From Davidsoniella eucalypti (Eukaryota; Ascomycota; Sordariomycetes; Microascales; Ceratocystidaceae), in the NCBI GenBank assembly GCA_004009845.1, contig RMBW01000140.1, positions 16,420 to 80,419 on the forward strand: a stretch of DNA of 64,000 bases. Reading direction: 5' to 3'. Numbering within the stretch: the stretch's first letter is position 1; every line of letters starts with the position of its first letter. The notes beneath the pieces are model-generated. The model made no database searches. It saw only the letters and a list, made by a program, of their open reading frames with translations, and was not told the origin of the DNA. This document shows, piece by piece, positions 22,081-33,947 of the stretch. The translations under genes were made by a program, and so were the position numbers.

Positions 22081-23508
22081 GTTTTACTCATTCTGTTTAG
22101 TCTGTTAAGGTAGTCTCCTCTATGGTGGCTTTTTCTGTACTCTTATGATGGATTATTGTTTGTACTATTTGTACTCAGCTTTGTTTTTTAACTTTTAGTT
22201 TTTTTTTTAAATTCTAGTATATGAAGTGCATAATTTAGCTTCAAAAATATGTCGTTCTTGATCTTTTACCATTTCAGTTAGTTACCTACTTATCAAGTAT
22301 GTTATAAGTTATGTCAATTTTTCTTAATCAATAGCTAGTCCCCCCAAGGCTTGATCTACCTGAAATTCTGATACGCAAATACGTGAATGTGGCTTGCATT
22401 AGAAATGAAATTCAAATCTAAACATGCCTTGGATTGGTTTTATTATTAGACGTCGGGATCTAGTGATGGTCACACGTATATCACGTGACTCATACGTAAA
22501 ATTCTTTTGCTTATAAGACCAAGTCTCTGACCTGTCGATTGTTAGTGTACGACATGGCAAACCCAGAGTCTGGTATTGATTCAACGTGCCAACGCATCAA
22601 ACTCTAGACGAAAGGGATAAATATCCATCCCATCTCCATTTCAGTATTCATCTGTCGAGGAAGAAAAAAAAAACCATCGGATCAACCGACGACTCTAGAT
22701 ATCGCTCCGCAGTTCTACCACTTGACGCTCCAAACCCTACCGGAACTCATCGAATAATCGATGACATATGGTACCGCACTACACATTATAATTTATTGCA
22801 ATCTATATATATCTTTCCGTGTTGCGGAACATCGCGTTGCTCCGTCGGCTTGTGGTCAGTTGCCGATTACTGTTGCGGAAGCGAATAGCTTTGATATTGA
22901 TTTACAGGATAGGTTATGGTAACAAGTGAGTTGTTTATCTGCTCCAACAATAGCTTTTCAAGAGTTATCCTGCATGACAAGAAACCATTGTTATCTACAT
23001 ATCCTCATGCCATCAATTGTAACAAAATCCTAAATTCCGACTGAATCGAGTCCTCACTGCTACAATCACCCACCGATTCATCGTCCATAATTTTCTTGTC
23101 AACTCCCTCAAGTTGCACCCGGGGTAGCATCGAAAAGACTAGAAATACTGAGTTTGGTGTCAGCGACCGTCTGTTTGCTACTTGACGGACGTTTATGCCA
23201 CGCCTTATTGCCTTTGAAAGCCAGAGTCTGTCTTGTGTCGTTGATACGATTCTGCCCATCTTATAGGCCTCTCTCGGGTAGCCCACAGAATCTTAGATCT
23301 AGAGATCATATTTGGTTTCTCTAGGTGAGAAGCCATTCGCACTCGCCTTAGGCATCAAGAAATCACTCAAGTCGCAACTATCGCCTCAAAGTCCAAGACC
23401 GATTGTTTGTGTCGACAATCTGCTTCCTTTCTTTTTTGTCTCGATCACTATCACGCCTGATTGAACCTGAAAGTGCTAGTAGAGCCACTAAACATCTATC
23501 GAACGAAT
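22081..23508. other. Intergenic region
   Basis: About 1.4 kb with T-rich runs near 22185-22212 and a TCACGTGA palindrome at 22481-22488. A 93-codon minus frame at 23005-23286 has no recognisable domain or supporting context, and I do not call it a gene. Confidence 0.45.
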
Positions 23509-25205
23509 ATGGTAGCTACCTCAAGACCATCAGACGAAATGGCAGATATTGCTGCTACTGATGGCGCTCCTGCCATTAGTAGAGAGCACACGTCGAGTAA
23601 TCTACAGCAACAACAACAAAAACAGCAGCCTGGCCAAAAACATAAACATCAACATCAACCAAATCAACTCTCCAGTGTCCCATCAACGTCGAGAACATCA
23701 AGATTGTCATCATCATCTGCCTCGTCGTCTGTGTCACCGCTTTCCAAAGCCCGTGGATACTTCGTGTCGGCTGCCCGGATAGTCCAGAAAGCGCCTCGCA
23801 AAGTCTTCTCGGCATTTGCAAACTCCAAATCGGAATCTAGAGATTCATCATTTGTTGACCAAATCCCCATTTCATACGCCGAACCCAAAATGCCTAAAGG
23901 TCAGGCTTTGGGTGATATCACCAACACCACGGCTACCTCCACCCGCTGTGATTTCGGCAGAAATGGTACTCTAGCCGAGTCTGCCTGTGCTAGTGGCGAC
24001 GATGTGTCAGATTCTGTGTCTGGCCGTCCTTCATTTACCGGCAGCGCCCATTCGTTTGCCCCTCTAAGGCCTCTAGTTCCCCTCGGTGAAGCCGGCCGTC
24101 CAGAGCGTAGTCCTGAGGATGACGCTATACATGAGGCCTTCACACAAGCCGCCCTCGAAATGGTAAATCTGGAACAAAAAATCCTTTGCATCGTATTACA
24201 TGAAAGCTAATCTAGTTTGCTATTTATATAGGCTCGTCTTGCCCTACGCACGAACGAAACACCGGTCGGCTGTGTGCTGGTATACGATGGAAAGGTCATC
24301 GCCAAGGGCATGAATGCCACCAATGTTACCCGCAATGGCACCCGCCATGCGGAGTTCATGGCTGTATGTTCTCTTCTTGGTCAGGCAAGAGAACATGGTG
24401 CCGATGTCTCTTTCGCGGATGCCGCGAAGACTGCCCGTGCTTTCCACGAGAGCAATCAAGCTCGCAAGGCTGCCGAAGCCGCCGCCGCTGCAGCTGCTAT
24501 TCTAGCAGCTGACAACAACTCTGATGCTCGCTCTATGACTAGCATCGCGACTAGCATCTCAAGCTACACACCAAGTATCTCCTCATCAGTCCAGGCAGCT
24601 ACTCGTGTTAAGGTTGAGCATGAGGATGTTAGCGAAGATGACGTCGCGAAGAGTTATCTATTCCCATACGGGCAAAAGTGGTGGCCCGAAGAAAAGTTCA
24701 ACCCGCAGTTTTTCCACAATTGCACTCTATACGTCACTGTGGAGCCATGCGTTATGTGTGCTTCTTTTCTCCGCCAGCTGGGTATCAGAAAGGTTTTCTT
24801 CGGCGCTGTCAATGACAAGTTTGGAGGCACGGGCGGTGTCTTCAACATCCATAAGAACTGCAAGAAGCTCGACAAGACCCAGTTGGCACAGGGAACTGAT
24901 GGTGGTCCGGTCGGTAGAGGCTATGATGTGGAAGGTGGATGGGGGCGCGATGAAGCTGTCGCTTTACTACGCCGCTTCTACGTCCAAGAAAATGGCAGAG
25001 GTATGTTTATTTCATCCCAGGCCGTAGGGCTATCTCTAAATCTTTACTAACGTTTTGTTTTTATCTTATAGCGCCCGTGCCCCGCAAAAAGGATGGCAGA
25101 GCAGCTCGACTGGCGGCCCTCGAGCAGGTCAATGGCATCACTATTGGTGAAGTAGACGCCGGTATGCTTACTACTCTAGACAGTAACTCATCTGGCGACC
25201 GCTAG
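23509..25205 (+). CDS. TAD2: tRNA-specific adenosine deaminase subunit TAD2 (A34-to-I34)
   Basis: Catalytic subunit of the heterodimer that makes inosine at the tRNA wobble position. Three exons: 23509-24162, 24232-25000 and 25072-25205 (introns GTAAAT...TAG, 69 bp, and GTATGT...TAG, 71 bp), 518 aa. The deaminase zinc site is visible: H257-A-E259 in RHAEFMA, and P390-C391-V-M-C394 in VEPCVMC. It is followed by the family signature VFFGAVNDKFGGTGGVF and, further on, the ALLRRFY helix. Odd features are a ~215-residue disordered N-terminal extension (Gln/Ser-rich, with LSKARGYFVSAARI) and an Ala-rich insert of ~100 residues between the two zinc-ligand motifs; yeast Tad2 is only about 250 aa. A second in-frame ATG at 23539 is an alternative start. 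Confidence 0.93.
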
Positions 25206-28200
25206 GGCTGTCCCAAGCCATACGAAGAATAAAAAGTCGATAAAAGAAGAACAAAGGGAAGGTTGTATAGAACAACGAGTAGATAGATTGATCATTATGG
25301 CTCTACTATATATACGATCAAACTTGTCATATTACAAGTCTTGATATCGCCATTATCTGGCATTATTTGGGGGGGCGTTCTGGGAAATACAGAGAGATGA
25401 CTGGGAATCTCGGGCGTTGACATTAGACGTCGCGTTTTACTGAGGGTCTGGTTTTTTTCCATCTCTATCCGATTCACTAGGTATTAGGTAGAGAAATGTC
25501 GGTCGTATCACATCGGAAATAGAGATGGAGATGAAGCGTGTGGGTCGTTATACATAGAATACCACAAACTACAATCAAATGTCATGAAATATGGGGGCTG
25601 GCACCTCACTTGTGATGCAGCAATTGGTAGACGTGATTAAATCGGTGGTGGTGTATTTATTTTGCAAAACTATGAGTACATGATGGTGATGGTGATATGC
25701 AACTAATGTCGTGGATGCATTCAGCAGTTTATTTTGGAAGGAAGGTGCTAGACTGCCCGAATTAATTCATTCTAGACAAGAAGTTTCCTTGACTTGTGAT
25801 ACACAGTGTCTCCATCGATTATGGACCACATAGCTGCGGTTGACGATGGTAGAGAAGGGATGAAGAGTGATTTTTAACATGTACTTGAGTCTCCTTTGTT
25901 TCGTTCGGTGATGATCACGTCGTCTTGTTCCAGGCCAGACGATAAAAACGATGGAGCCGGGGGGACGTGAAGAAGAGGCTCGTGCATGCGTATTTCTGGA
26001 TTTTATCGTGAGAGTACAGTGGCAATGCAGTAAGTACATGTACATATACATATACCACTACATCTTTGGTTATAGTGATAAGTCATGGCTAAGAAAGCTA
26101 CAAGGGAAGGAGAAAGAGAAGGGTAAGAATCAAAAGTCCAAGCTACGAGCGAGGATGAGGCATCTGCATTTGCATCTGCATCTTGCACCTGGACTCAGTT
26201 TGATATGATTGTTTGAGACGGATGGGGCGAAACTGATTGACTCCGTAGCGATGCAGGAATGATGCAACGATGAATAGGACAAGGGCAACGAGATGGAGTA
26301 GAAAATCCAGGTGAATACAGTATAGAGTACATGTCTGTATAACGATACTAACGGTGTAATACGTACTTGTTTTTGGGTTATCCAGGCTCGTTTATCCCTT
26401 CATACGATGAAATTACAAGGACAAGCCGAGTGCATATTATTTGCACGCACAATATAAATATAGTACGGTGTGTAGTCACATTATATGACGATATATGTAA
26501 TCTATATGCAGTACGGCTGTAGTTATATTGGCTATTCTGTAGAAAAGACATGCGTTGGCGGGTGTTTTGATATTTTAGGTGCATTTCCATCTTTTTTGGT
26601 GGCGAATGTATAGCACGCATTATGACAGACGGTTGGGTCCTTTATTATAGAGCACTTGGGGCTCTGTAAAAGGGCAATCCAAGGCGGCTGTACAACTCAT
26701 GTATCGGCAAAAGAAATGCAACGAACTAAGCAGATATAGTTCGTAGGATAGACTACACCACCACCACACCAACCTTGAAGGAAATCAATATCATTTATGA
26801 GCTTTGCAATGCATAGCCTTAAGTGATGGCGACACAGTGAATATTGCGAGCATGTAGTTGGTTCACTGGGAGGGAAGTAGCATCGAGAGTTGTAAATTAA
26901 TAAATAAGTACTATTTGTGAAGAGATCGCAGCTAGACAAATAACACATACAATATTCGTACAGTGGAAACAGTGAGGTCGGGATTCTAGGCTGGTCTCTT
27001 TAACAAAGAAAACTAAAAACTATAGACAAGGCATACAATAATAAGCCTAGAGGGGGAGGGAGGCAGCTTTCTCTGATGCTAGCTTGTAGAGAAGTCTAGA
27101 ATAGGCGGGTTTGGAGGCCCTCTTTCACTCTCGCCCTGAGACTCTAGACAGGCGAGCAGCGTCTCCCAGCGAGAACAGAGGGCAGGGCCTCAGTAGAAAA
27201 GCCAGGGCTTGTCTGCTTGTCTGGTGCTTCGGGGACACATTTGCTACTCTTGTTTCTGGAGCTTCTGACAGTGCGAGTTTTTGCACTGCGAGAGAGTGAT
27301 CGGTGGGGGGCACCTATCAAGAGACACACGGGGGGCGTGGCTTTAGAGCGAACCTGGATAAAAAGAAAAGAACCATAAATGACAATAAATGACAATAAAA
27401 AACAATAAAAACAATAAAAACAATAAACTAATAAATTAATAATAAAAAAGATGCTCCACCCATGCAAGACTGCGGCACAACATTTGAGCGTTAATTTATC
27501 GATTTATTCCTTGTAAGCCAGCTTTTTTTTTTCTCGTGAGGGAGCCGACTTTTGCAAGGCCAAGCTGCAAGTAGAATCTCCTCCAGCCAGCCAGTAAGTA
27601 GTGCAAGCCGTTCAACATGGCCTCGGCTGTGATGCAGGCCGTGTGCCATGTCCGTAGAACCGCAATATATGCCATTGGGCGAGGTTCCTGCGGCAAAAGA
27701 AGTGAAAGAAGACGGAAGACAGGCGAGGGAGGAGGGGACGACCACCGTCATGACCTTGCATATACAGCGTGTGTATGGCATGTGTATTACTGGCAACTGG
27801 CTGGAAGGCCTCGGACGCTGTGACGCTGAGTCTAGAAAGCCCTGGAGAGTAGCTACAGACGCAGTAGCAGCGGTTGGACGGTTGGATGGATGGAATGGAT
27901 GGAATGGTCTGGTCCGGTCTCATGCACAGGTTCAGTCGCCAGAATGCCAGATATCCAGCTCTGATATCGGCAGGCAGGATTTGCTATACTTGTTAGTATT
28001 GCTCAGAGGCCGCTATAGCCCGTCGGGGGCTTTGACTTTTAACCGCTCAAAGAAACCTGGGAAACAAAAGAGTCTTTTTTTTCTTCTATTGTCATAGCCA
28101 ACTTATAAAACCACGCAGACTTCCACATCTGCAAGCACATGGTGCTGGGTTGCCTGTTCTCTTTCCACAGTAGCACCTCGACGCCTTACCGCTAATACCA

Positions 28201-28274
28201 AGTGCCTCCATAATCTCCTAATACATACACTGCGGATATCCCTCTCTCGTCGATCTGCCTTGACGCCCGATACC
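25206..28274. other. Intergenic region with a GC-richer island
   Basis: About 3 kb without a supported gene. A GC-richer block at about 27040-27360 stands out from AT-rich flanks and is followed by an A-rich tract of ACAATAAA-like units at 27376-27450. Several open frames cross it on both strands, but none has domains. It could be a non-coding RNA or a retroposed sequence. Confidence 0.4.
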
Positions 28275-29123
28275 ATGGCCTACCACAGCCGCTCCCGTGG
28301 CGGCAGCCGCCGTGACTACGACGACTACGTCCCAGAGGCTTCGTACAGCAAACGGAGCGAGAACCCGCGTCCCAAGAAACGCTCCGACGACTACGAAGAC
28401 GCCCGTCGCCACTCCAGCTACGAAAGCGACAGATACTACGACCGTCGGGGAACGAGCAGCCACCAGCGCCGCTACGACAGTCCCCCGCGCAGTGGCGGCA
28501 ACTACAACAACTACGACCACCGTCCTCGCACCCGTGGCGGCGGCGGCGGCTACGACTCTCGGCCCGAGCACCGCCGCTCGCGTACCGAGTCCTACGACGA
28601 GCCACCCCGGGGCCGCCGCGGCTACCGGCCAGAGGACCGCTCGCAGGACTACAGCTACTACGATGACGAGCGAAGCCGGCCCCGCCGAGGCAACCGCTCG
28701 CCCAGCTACGACGACGACTACTACCCCCGCCGGGACTCGTACAATGGCAGCGGCAGCGGCAGCGGCGGTCTCTCTGGCCTCGCCGGTCTTGCCGGGCTCG
28801 GAGGCAGCGGCAGCGGCAGCAGCAAGGGCGGAAAGTCCAAGAACACCGAGCTGTGGCAGACGGCAGCCAAGACGGCGCTCCAGGCCGGCGCGCAGGCGGC
28901 GTTCCGGCTGCGCAACAACAAGGGCGACTGGGTGGGCGAAAAGGGCATCCAGGTCGGTGCGGCGGCGCTGAGTGCGGGCATGCGCGATGTGTTCTCCAAG
29001 CCCGGCGGCCCGTCGCTCGGCGGGCTGGGCGGGAACGACACGCTGAGCTCGTCGATCCGCCAGTCTCTGTTCCACGAGGCGGCAACCAAAGCGCTGCGGA
29101 AGATGGCCACGAAGAATCACTAG
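28275..29123 (+). CDS. Arg/Tyr/Asp/Gly-rich protein with a conserved-looking C-terminal domain
   Basis: A single exon, 282 aa, GC-rich. ATG 28275 (context ACCATGG) is preferred over the non-ATG frame start 15 bases upstream. Residues 1-~155 are a disordered RGG/RYD-rich stretch (SRGGSRRDYDDYVPEASYSK and many DYYDRR-like pieces), resembling RNA-binding or condensate-forming tails. A Ser-Gly repeat and a Gly/Leu stretch (LSGLAGLAGLGGSG) follow. The C-terminal ~95 residues look folded, with KNTELWQTAAKTALQAGAQA, FRLRNNKGDWVGEKGIQVGA and a final helical tail ATKALRKMATKNH. I recognise the type as a fungal hypothetical protein but cannot name a function. Confidence 0.75.
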   Translation: MAYHSRSRGGSRRDYDDYVPEASYSKRSENPRPKKRSDDYEDARRHSSYESDRYYDRRGTSSHQRRYDSPPRSGGNYNNYDHRPRTRGGGGGYDSRPEHRRSRTESYDEPPRGRRGYRPEDRSQDYSYYDDERSRPRRGNRSPSYDDDYYPRRDSYNGSGSGSGGLSGLAGLAGLGGSGSGSSKGGKSKNTELWQTAAKTALQAGAQAAFRLRNNKGDWVGEKGIQVGAAALSAGMRDVFSKPGGPSLGGLGGNDTLSSSIRQSLFHEAATKALRKMATKNH

Positions 29124-29129
29124 AGAACC

Positions 29130-29175
29130 GGTTAGAGTCTGGCGGACAGTCTGGCGGACAGTCTGGCGGACGGTC
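29130..29175 (+). repeat. 12-bp tandem repeat right after the stop codon
   Basis: The unit GTCTGGCGGACA is repeated between three and four times, starting just past the stop of the upstream gene. It is probably a variable minisatellite in the 3' UTR. Confidence 0.7.
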
Positions 29176-30881
29176 TCTTGTACCATATATTGATATTGGC
29201 TTGGAAAGGCGGAGTTTACGGTGGGCACATCATTCCACTTACTATATTATATACATGATTTTACGACGATACCTAGAAATAATCGGGGGTTTTCTTCCTC
29301 TTGACGTCTGTTGTTTGGGTTTCATTTTTTCATTTCTTCATTTCTTCTGTTTTTCTGTTTTTCTATCTCTCTTTCTTGTTCCCTGTTTGTATAGCACAGC
29401 CAATCGACTTTTTCTTTGCCCGCTGCACACACCGTGTTTTGCCTCCGTGACAACGCCCAGGCCGCGATGAGATAGCGATGAGATAGCGATGAGATAGCGA
29501 TGAGATGGATGGTTTGTGGCTTCTGTATCAGAAGAAGCCGTGTTTCTTTGTGTGAGAATGCATGATTCTAGACTCGAAGCTTCATACTTGGGATGGTTTG
29601 CCGGCTTCGAACAAAGCGTCTTTTAAGACACAGGCCAGTGACAGTGAATACAGGACAGGACAGAAAAAGCTTGCTGATCTTCTGGCAAACACGCTCTTTG
29701 TTTTGCGTCTCCATCTCAAAAAAGACTCAAAAGACATGTATTACATCATTTTTTCTCTTTCTTTTTCTTTTTCTCTTTTTCTCTTTCTTTTTCTTTTAAT
29801 TCGCCAATCAATCTAATATATTACATCTACGTCTATATCATGGTACGGCACAGCGATTAATATCTGTAATAATTAATAACTGTAATAACGGTACACTGTG
29901 TATCGGTATACTCTTAATATACACTGATTGATTGTCTTGGCAATTATTAATAGCTACTTACATCTCTATGTATATTCGTTTACACACAAATGTCTAATAG
30001 TGCGGTAGACGATCTGTTTAGCATGTATTTGTTTATATTGCCCATGCCTAGATGAAGATATTAAAGTTGAGTAATGCTAGTTGATCTGTTTTTCGGCATT
30101 CCAATTACATGACACAATTTAGAGAATGCTCAACATACGTCACCCTGCTTTCTATACTTTTGTTTATTTTGATTCATTCAGATGTTCTTGTAGCGTTCTA
30201 GAATTTACACAAGTTTTCTGTCTTCGTATTGACGGTGAGTTTTAGACCTATTCTGAAGTCTTCTGAAGCCTTCTCTGCCCCAAATATAGCCAACTATTGA
30301 TTTCGATGAGTACATTTCTAAACATCACGATGAAAGTGGCCACAGGGTCTCATCCAGACAGCTGGCACGCTGGTTTACTAGAAGATCGAGTCTTTGTTCG
30401 TTTTCCTTTTCTTTGTTGTCCATCATATCTCTTGCTGTCTACAGACCCAGGCAACCCTTTCTTTCTTTCCACTTGAGTCGCATTGAACAGTAATCTCCAT
30501 TGGGTTTTCTTTTTTTGGCGTGCTCATGCAGCCTGGCATGGATTGAGTCTATTCTGTCAAGTCCATGTACTGCTGCTGACTCTGCTAACTCTACTTGCCT
30601 ACTTATGCTGCCACCCTGCCCTGGAATAGAAGCAGAAGCACTGGAACGGCACGCTCGAGCCACAGTTTTTGCATCCCACATACGTAGTAGCGCCAAGCTA
30701 CTCAATTCCTGAATCGGTTCATGTTGCTAACGGCTACGATTATGCTCTCTTTGTCTCGCAGTCCCTTTGCCAATCCACTCCTTTTTTCTTCTTGTTTTCC
30801 GATCCGATCGGCCGTCTGCCATCGTGAAGCACTCGCTGGACGCTCCAACATCGCCGACTGACAGACTCCATAGACGCCATC
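29176..30881. other. Intergenic region
   Basis: It holds a GATGAGATAGC tandem at about 29464-29505 and CT-rich microsatellites at about 29745-29796. No gene is supported. The last 400 bp are pyrimidine-rich, as expected of a promoter and leader for the gene at 30882. Confidence 0.45.
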
Positions 30882-33800
30882 ATGAACACCGGCGGCAACT
30901 ATGACCCGGCCTTCCAGGCGGGCAACAATTCTTTGTAAGCCGACCCGACCGATGAGCCCGTCTCGCTACATCCTGTCCATCCACAGCCTGCTGTCTGCTG
31001 TCTGCTGTCTGAGGCGTCGTCATAGAGGGGCTGCATCGCTAACCGTTGGTCGCTACCGTTATTTAGAAGTCCAAATTCTTCGAGCTCTGCCGGCAACACC
31101 TTTACTACCAACGTCCATCGCCAGAAGACGCGCAAATGGGTCGAAGCTAAAGCCTTCAACTACGATGGCGACGACTGGGGAGACGACGACGACGATAACG
31201 ACAACGACAACGACAACGACGGCATTGATGATAGCCCGCATCCGCCACCACCTGCTAAAAGCCAACCATATCTGCCACGCCTGCATCAACATCAGCTGCA
31301 ATATCAGCAGCAGCAGTTGTTACAGCAGCAAGAGAGAGACAGAGAGTTTGCACAACAGCAGCTACAACAACAACAGCAACAACAGCCACAGCAACAACAA
31401 CTGCAACAACAACAGCCAAGCACCTCTACTCTGCCATCGCGTGCCTCGCCGTCCGTCTCATCCGACCACAGCCCGCTAAACCATGTGTCCCCAGCCATAG
31501 AAGCTGGCGCAGTGTCACCAGACGATGCATCCACAACGCCAGCATACTCGCTGCCGTCCAACGCCCAGGATTCGCTGGTGTCGCTGCTTTCCGACGTTGA
31601 GGCGCTTGCCTCGGCAGACCAAAGCCCGCCGTCTTCGTCTCTGGCAAGCCCTGTGCTTGTGGCTTCTACGCAGCGGCTACCAACAGATGCCAGCGTCGAC
31701 GCGTCTTCATCTAATCACTCTCCAGATGCCGTGGTTTCGACGGCCATAACAGCAACGCACGCTCCTACTACTTCTTCTTCCTCGTTTGCTACGCTCGCCG
31801 GTGCACCACAATCTGTCCATCATTCGACAACTCCTTCAACATCTACTTCAAAGTCTGGCGCTGCTAACCCGCCTCATCTTCCTAAGACTCCAGCAGCTTC
31901 GACTCCAGCAGCGTCCACCTCCACAACGCAACTGTCAGAGCCCTTCCCCTCAAGACCCATGGCCTCGTCATATCTAGCCTCTAATGCTGCTGGGCATGGT
32001 CCAGGCCTTGGCTTGGCCGCCGAACAAAGGCTTGAACGACAAGCTTCTACTAGCCCCAGGCTACCGGATGTCGCCCGCATGTCCATGTTCACTGTTGATT
32101 TCGAGGGCTCATATCAAACCGATGCCTCTGCTCCGCCCATGCCAGGCCTTCCACCATTGACAGTCTCCAAGCTTGAAAAGGCTTCCACAACCAATCTCAA
32201 TCTCGAGTCCCCTTCTGCAGTAATTCCTCTGGCCCTTTCAATTGCCCATCAATCACAACCAGCTCCGGCTCCTCTCACAATCAACCCAAAGCCGGCACCG
32301 TCTGCTCTGAGTCCACGGGCACGGAAGACCTTTGAACCTCATGTCTGCAATGAATCATCTGCGAGCATTCGTACGGCATCGCCAGTTAAGGAAAGCGACC
32401 GGTTGCGCGAAGAAATCATGCAGACGCTGAGTCCCTCAAACCAAGCCTCTGCTCAAGATCATAGAATCTCTACTTCCCAGAGCACGCGGGATAGCAACTA
32501 TCTCCCTAGCTTCTATGATGAATACTGGGCAACAACGGACCAGGACGCGGCAGAAGATACGACACCCGCTACCGAGACTACTAGGGAGACTACTACCGAG
32601 ACTACTACCGAGACTACTAGTGGTCTTGGGATTGACACGACATCGTCACTTTCAGCCGAGCCTCTTACAGAGACCAAGCAAGCTACAGTCAACAGCGCTA
32701 TTTCCGATGAGAAAATGAGTGTCGAACATGAGGCAGAGCATGCTCTGTCTATGGAGAAAATGCTGGCTGGAGATGGCGAGAAAGAGGTCGCCATCCAGCC
32801 GCTTAGCCAACAGACTGTCAAGAAGCGGTTTTCGTGGGAAGCTGGATCCGTATCCTCCGCTCCGTCGACTTTTGATTTGCCTGTATCAAAGTCAGTTCCT
32901 ACTATCATATCTTCCTCGATTGCGGACGCTAGCACTCCCGTAAGCACGTCCGCGACCAGCTCGGGGTCGCAGAGTCGGTCTCTAGCTGTTGTTGATGTTG
33001 TATCAGTAGTAGAAGAGGCATCCACCGTCCAGGCATCCACCGTCCAGGCATCTCCAAATCTTTCCATTGACGGGCTTCAAGTTGCTGAGCATCATGTCCC
33101 CATTCAAGTTGCCGAGTATCATGTCCCCATTCAAGTTGCTGAGCATCATGTCCCCCTCATATCCGAAAGTGGTAATCTATCGACTCCAGGTGCCCTTTAC
33201 CATATCCCCAACACCACCAAGTCTCATTCTTTCGATATATCTGGATTGGCACCCCCCGAACAAGCATCGCCAGCACCCGAAGTGGTCTATCCCACTAGTC
33301 CCACAGTCATCCAGACACCACCTACCCAGATATCCGTGACGTTTGACGCCCAACCTACTACGGGAGCTGCAGCCTTGGGTTCGCCTCCACCACGTGTGAT
33401 CGAACCAGTACAGCTGCGCGAGATGATGTACCTTACTTCACTGACGGATCGACTCTCGAACATGAAGGAAGCTCGACAGTATTATAGAACGGCTGATAGT
33501 GGCTTGTCATCGTGGATTTCCTGGATGAAGAATGAGCATTCAGAGTATGCCCTGGAGACATCATATTTCAACAGGTCAGTGACTTCTTCTGGACTGGGAG
33601 CATATGCAATGAGTCCCCCGTCGACAGCCGGTGCAAGTTCCCATCCAGTGAATCTAGATACTGGTGGTATCTCTCCAAATCCCTTCACTACACCCGTGAC
33701 ACCAACATTCTCGTCCGCTACGTCGACATCGACAACTCAAGCCTCTATTCCTCGTCCTACAATAGGGGCAAGCAGTCTAGCGTCAGCGCTACACCTTCCA

Positions 33801-33947
33801 ACGTCAACGAGCGATCTCAAGCATCAAGGAGCTAAGGGTAAAGACTTTATTCTGGCGGCGGGCAAGGCTGGAAAGGGTCTTGGAAAGGGCCTCTTAAGCA
33901 AGGGAAAGCACAGGTTCCGCGGAACTGGGGACAAGGTAAATCAGTAA
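30882..33947 (+). CDS. Gln/Ser/Thr-rich protein with N-terminal KTRKWVEA / YDGDDWGD signature
   Basis: Exon 1 is 30882-30934 and exon 2 is 31067-33947, with a 132-bp intron (GTAAGC...TTTAG). Joining TT|A gives MNTGGNYDPAFQAGNNSL... and then RQKTRKWVEAKAF and NYDGDDWGDDDDD, a signature I have seen in fungal proteins but cannot tie to a function. The product is 977 aa. A DN repeat and a poly-Gln tract (31300-31430) follow, then a long Ser/Thr/Pro-rich region. The segment LREMMYLTSLTDRLSNMKEA with ARQYYRTADSGLSSWISWMK looks helical and ordered. The Gly/Lys-rich end (GKAGKGLGKGLLSKGKHRFR) is also typical of the family. A GTAAAT at 33936 could be a further donor, but the frame stops two codons later. 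Confidence 0.8.
33078..33158 (+). repeat. Coding tandem repeat, 3 copies of 27 bp (VAE-H/Y-HVPIQ)
   Basis: Three near-identical 27-bp units encode nonapeptides within the disordered part of the Q-rich protein. A shorter ASTVQ duplication lies just upstream. Confidence 0.8.

Noticed and set aside
27648..28097. 149-codon plus-strand open frame downstream of TAD2
   Set aside because: No domain, odd composition and no splice or promoter support. It overlaps equally long frames on the other strand.
28192..29228. Two long minus-strand frames (297 and 336 codons) across the gene at 28275
   Set aside because: Val/Ala- and Arg/Ser-rich mirror translations of the RGG/DYD-rich exon. There is no independent gene structure.
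30901..31479. 192-codon plus-strand frame overlapping the start of the Q-rich gene
   Set aside because: Alternative frame of exon 2. The spliced model from 30882 gives the recognisable KTRKWVEA and YDGDDWGD signature instead.
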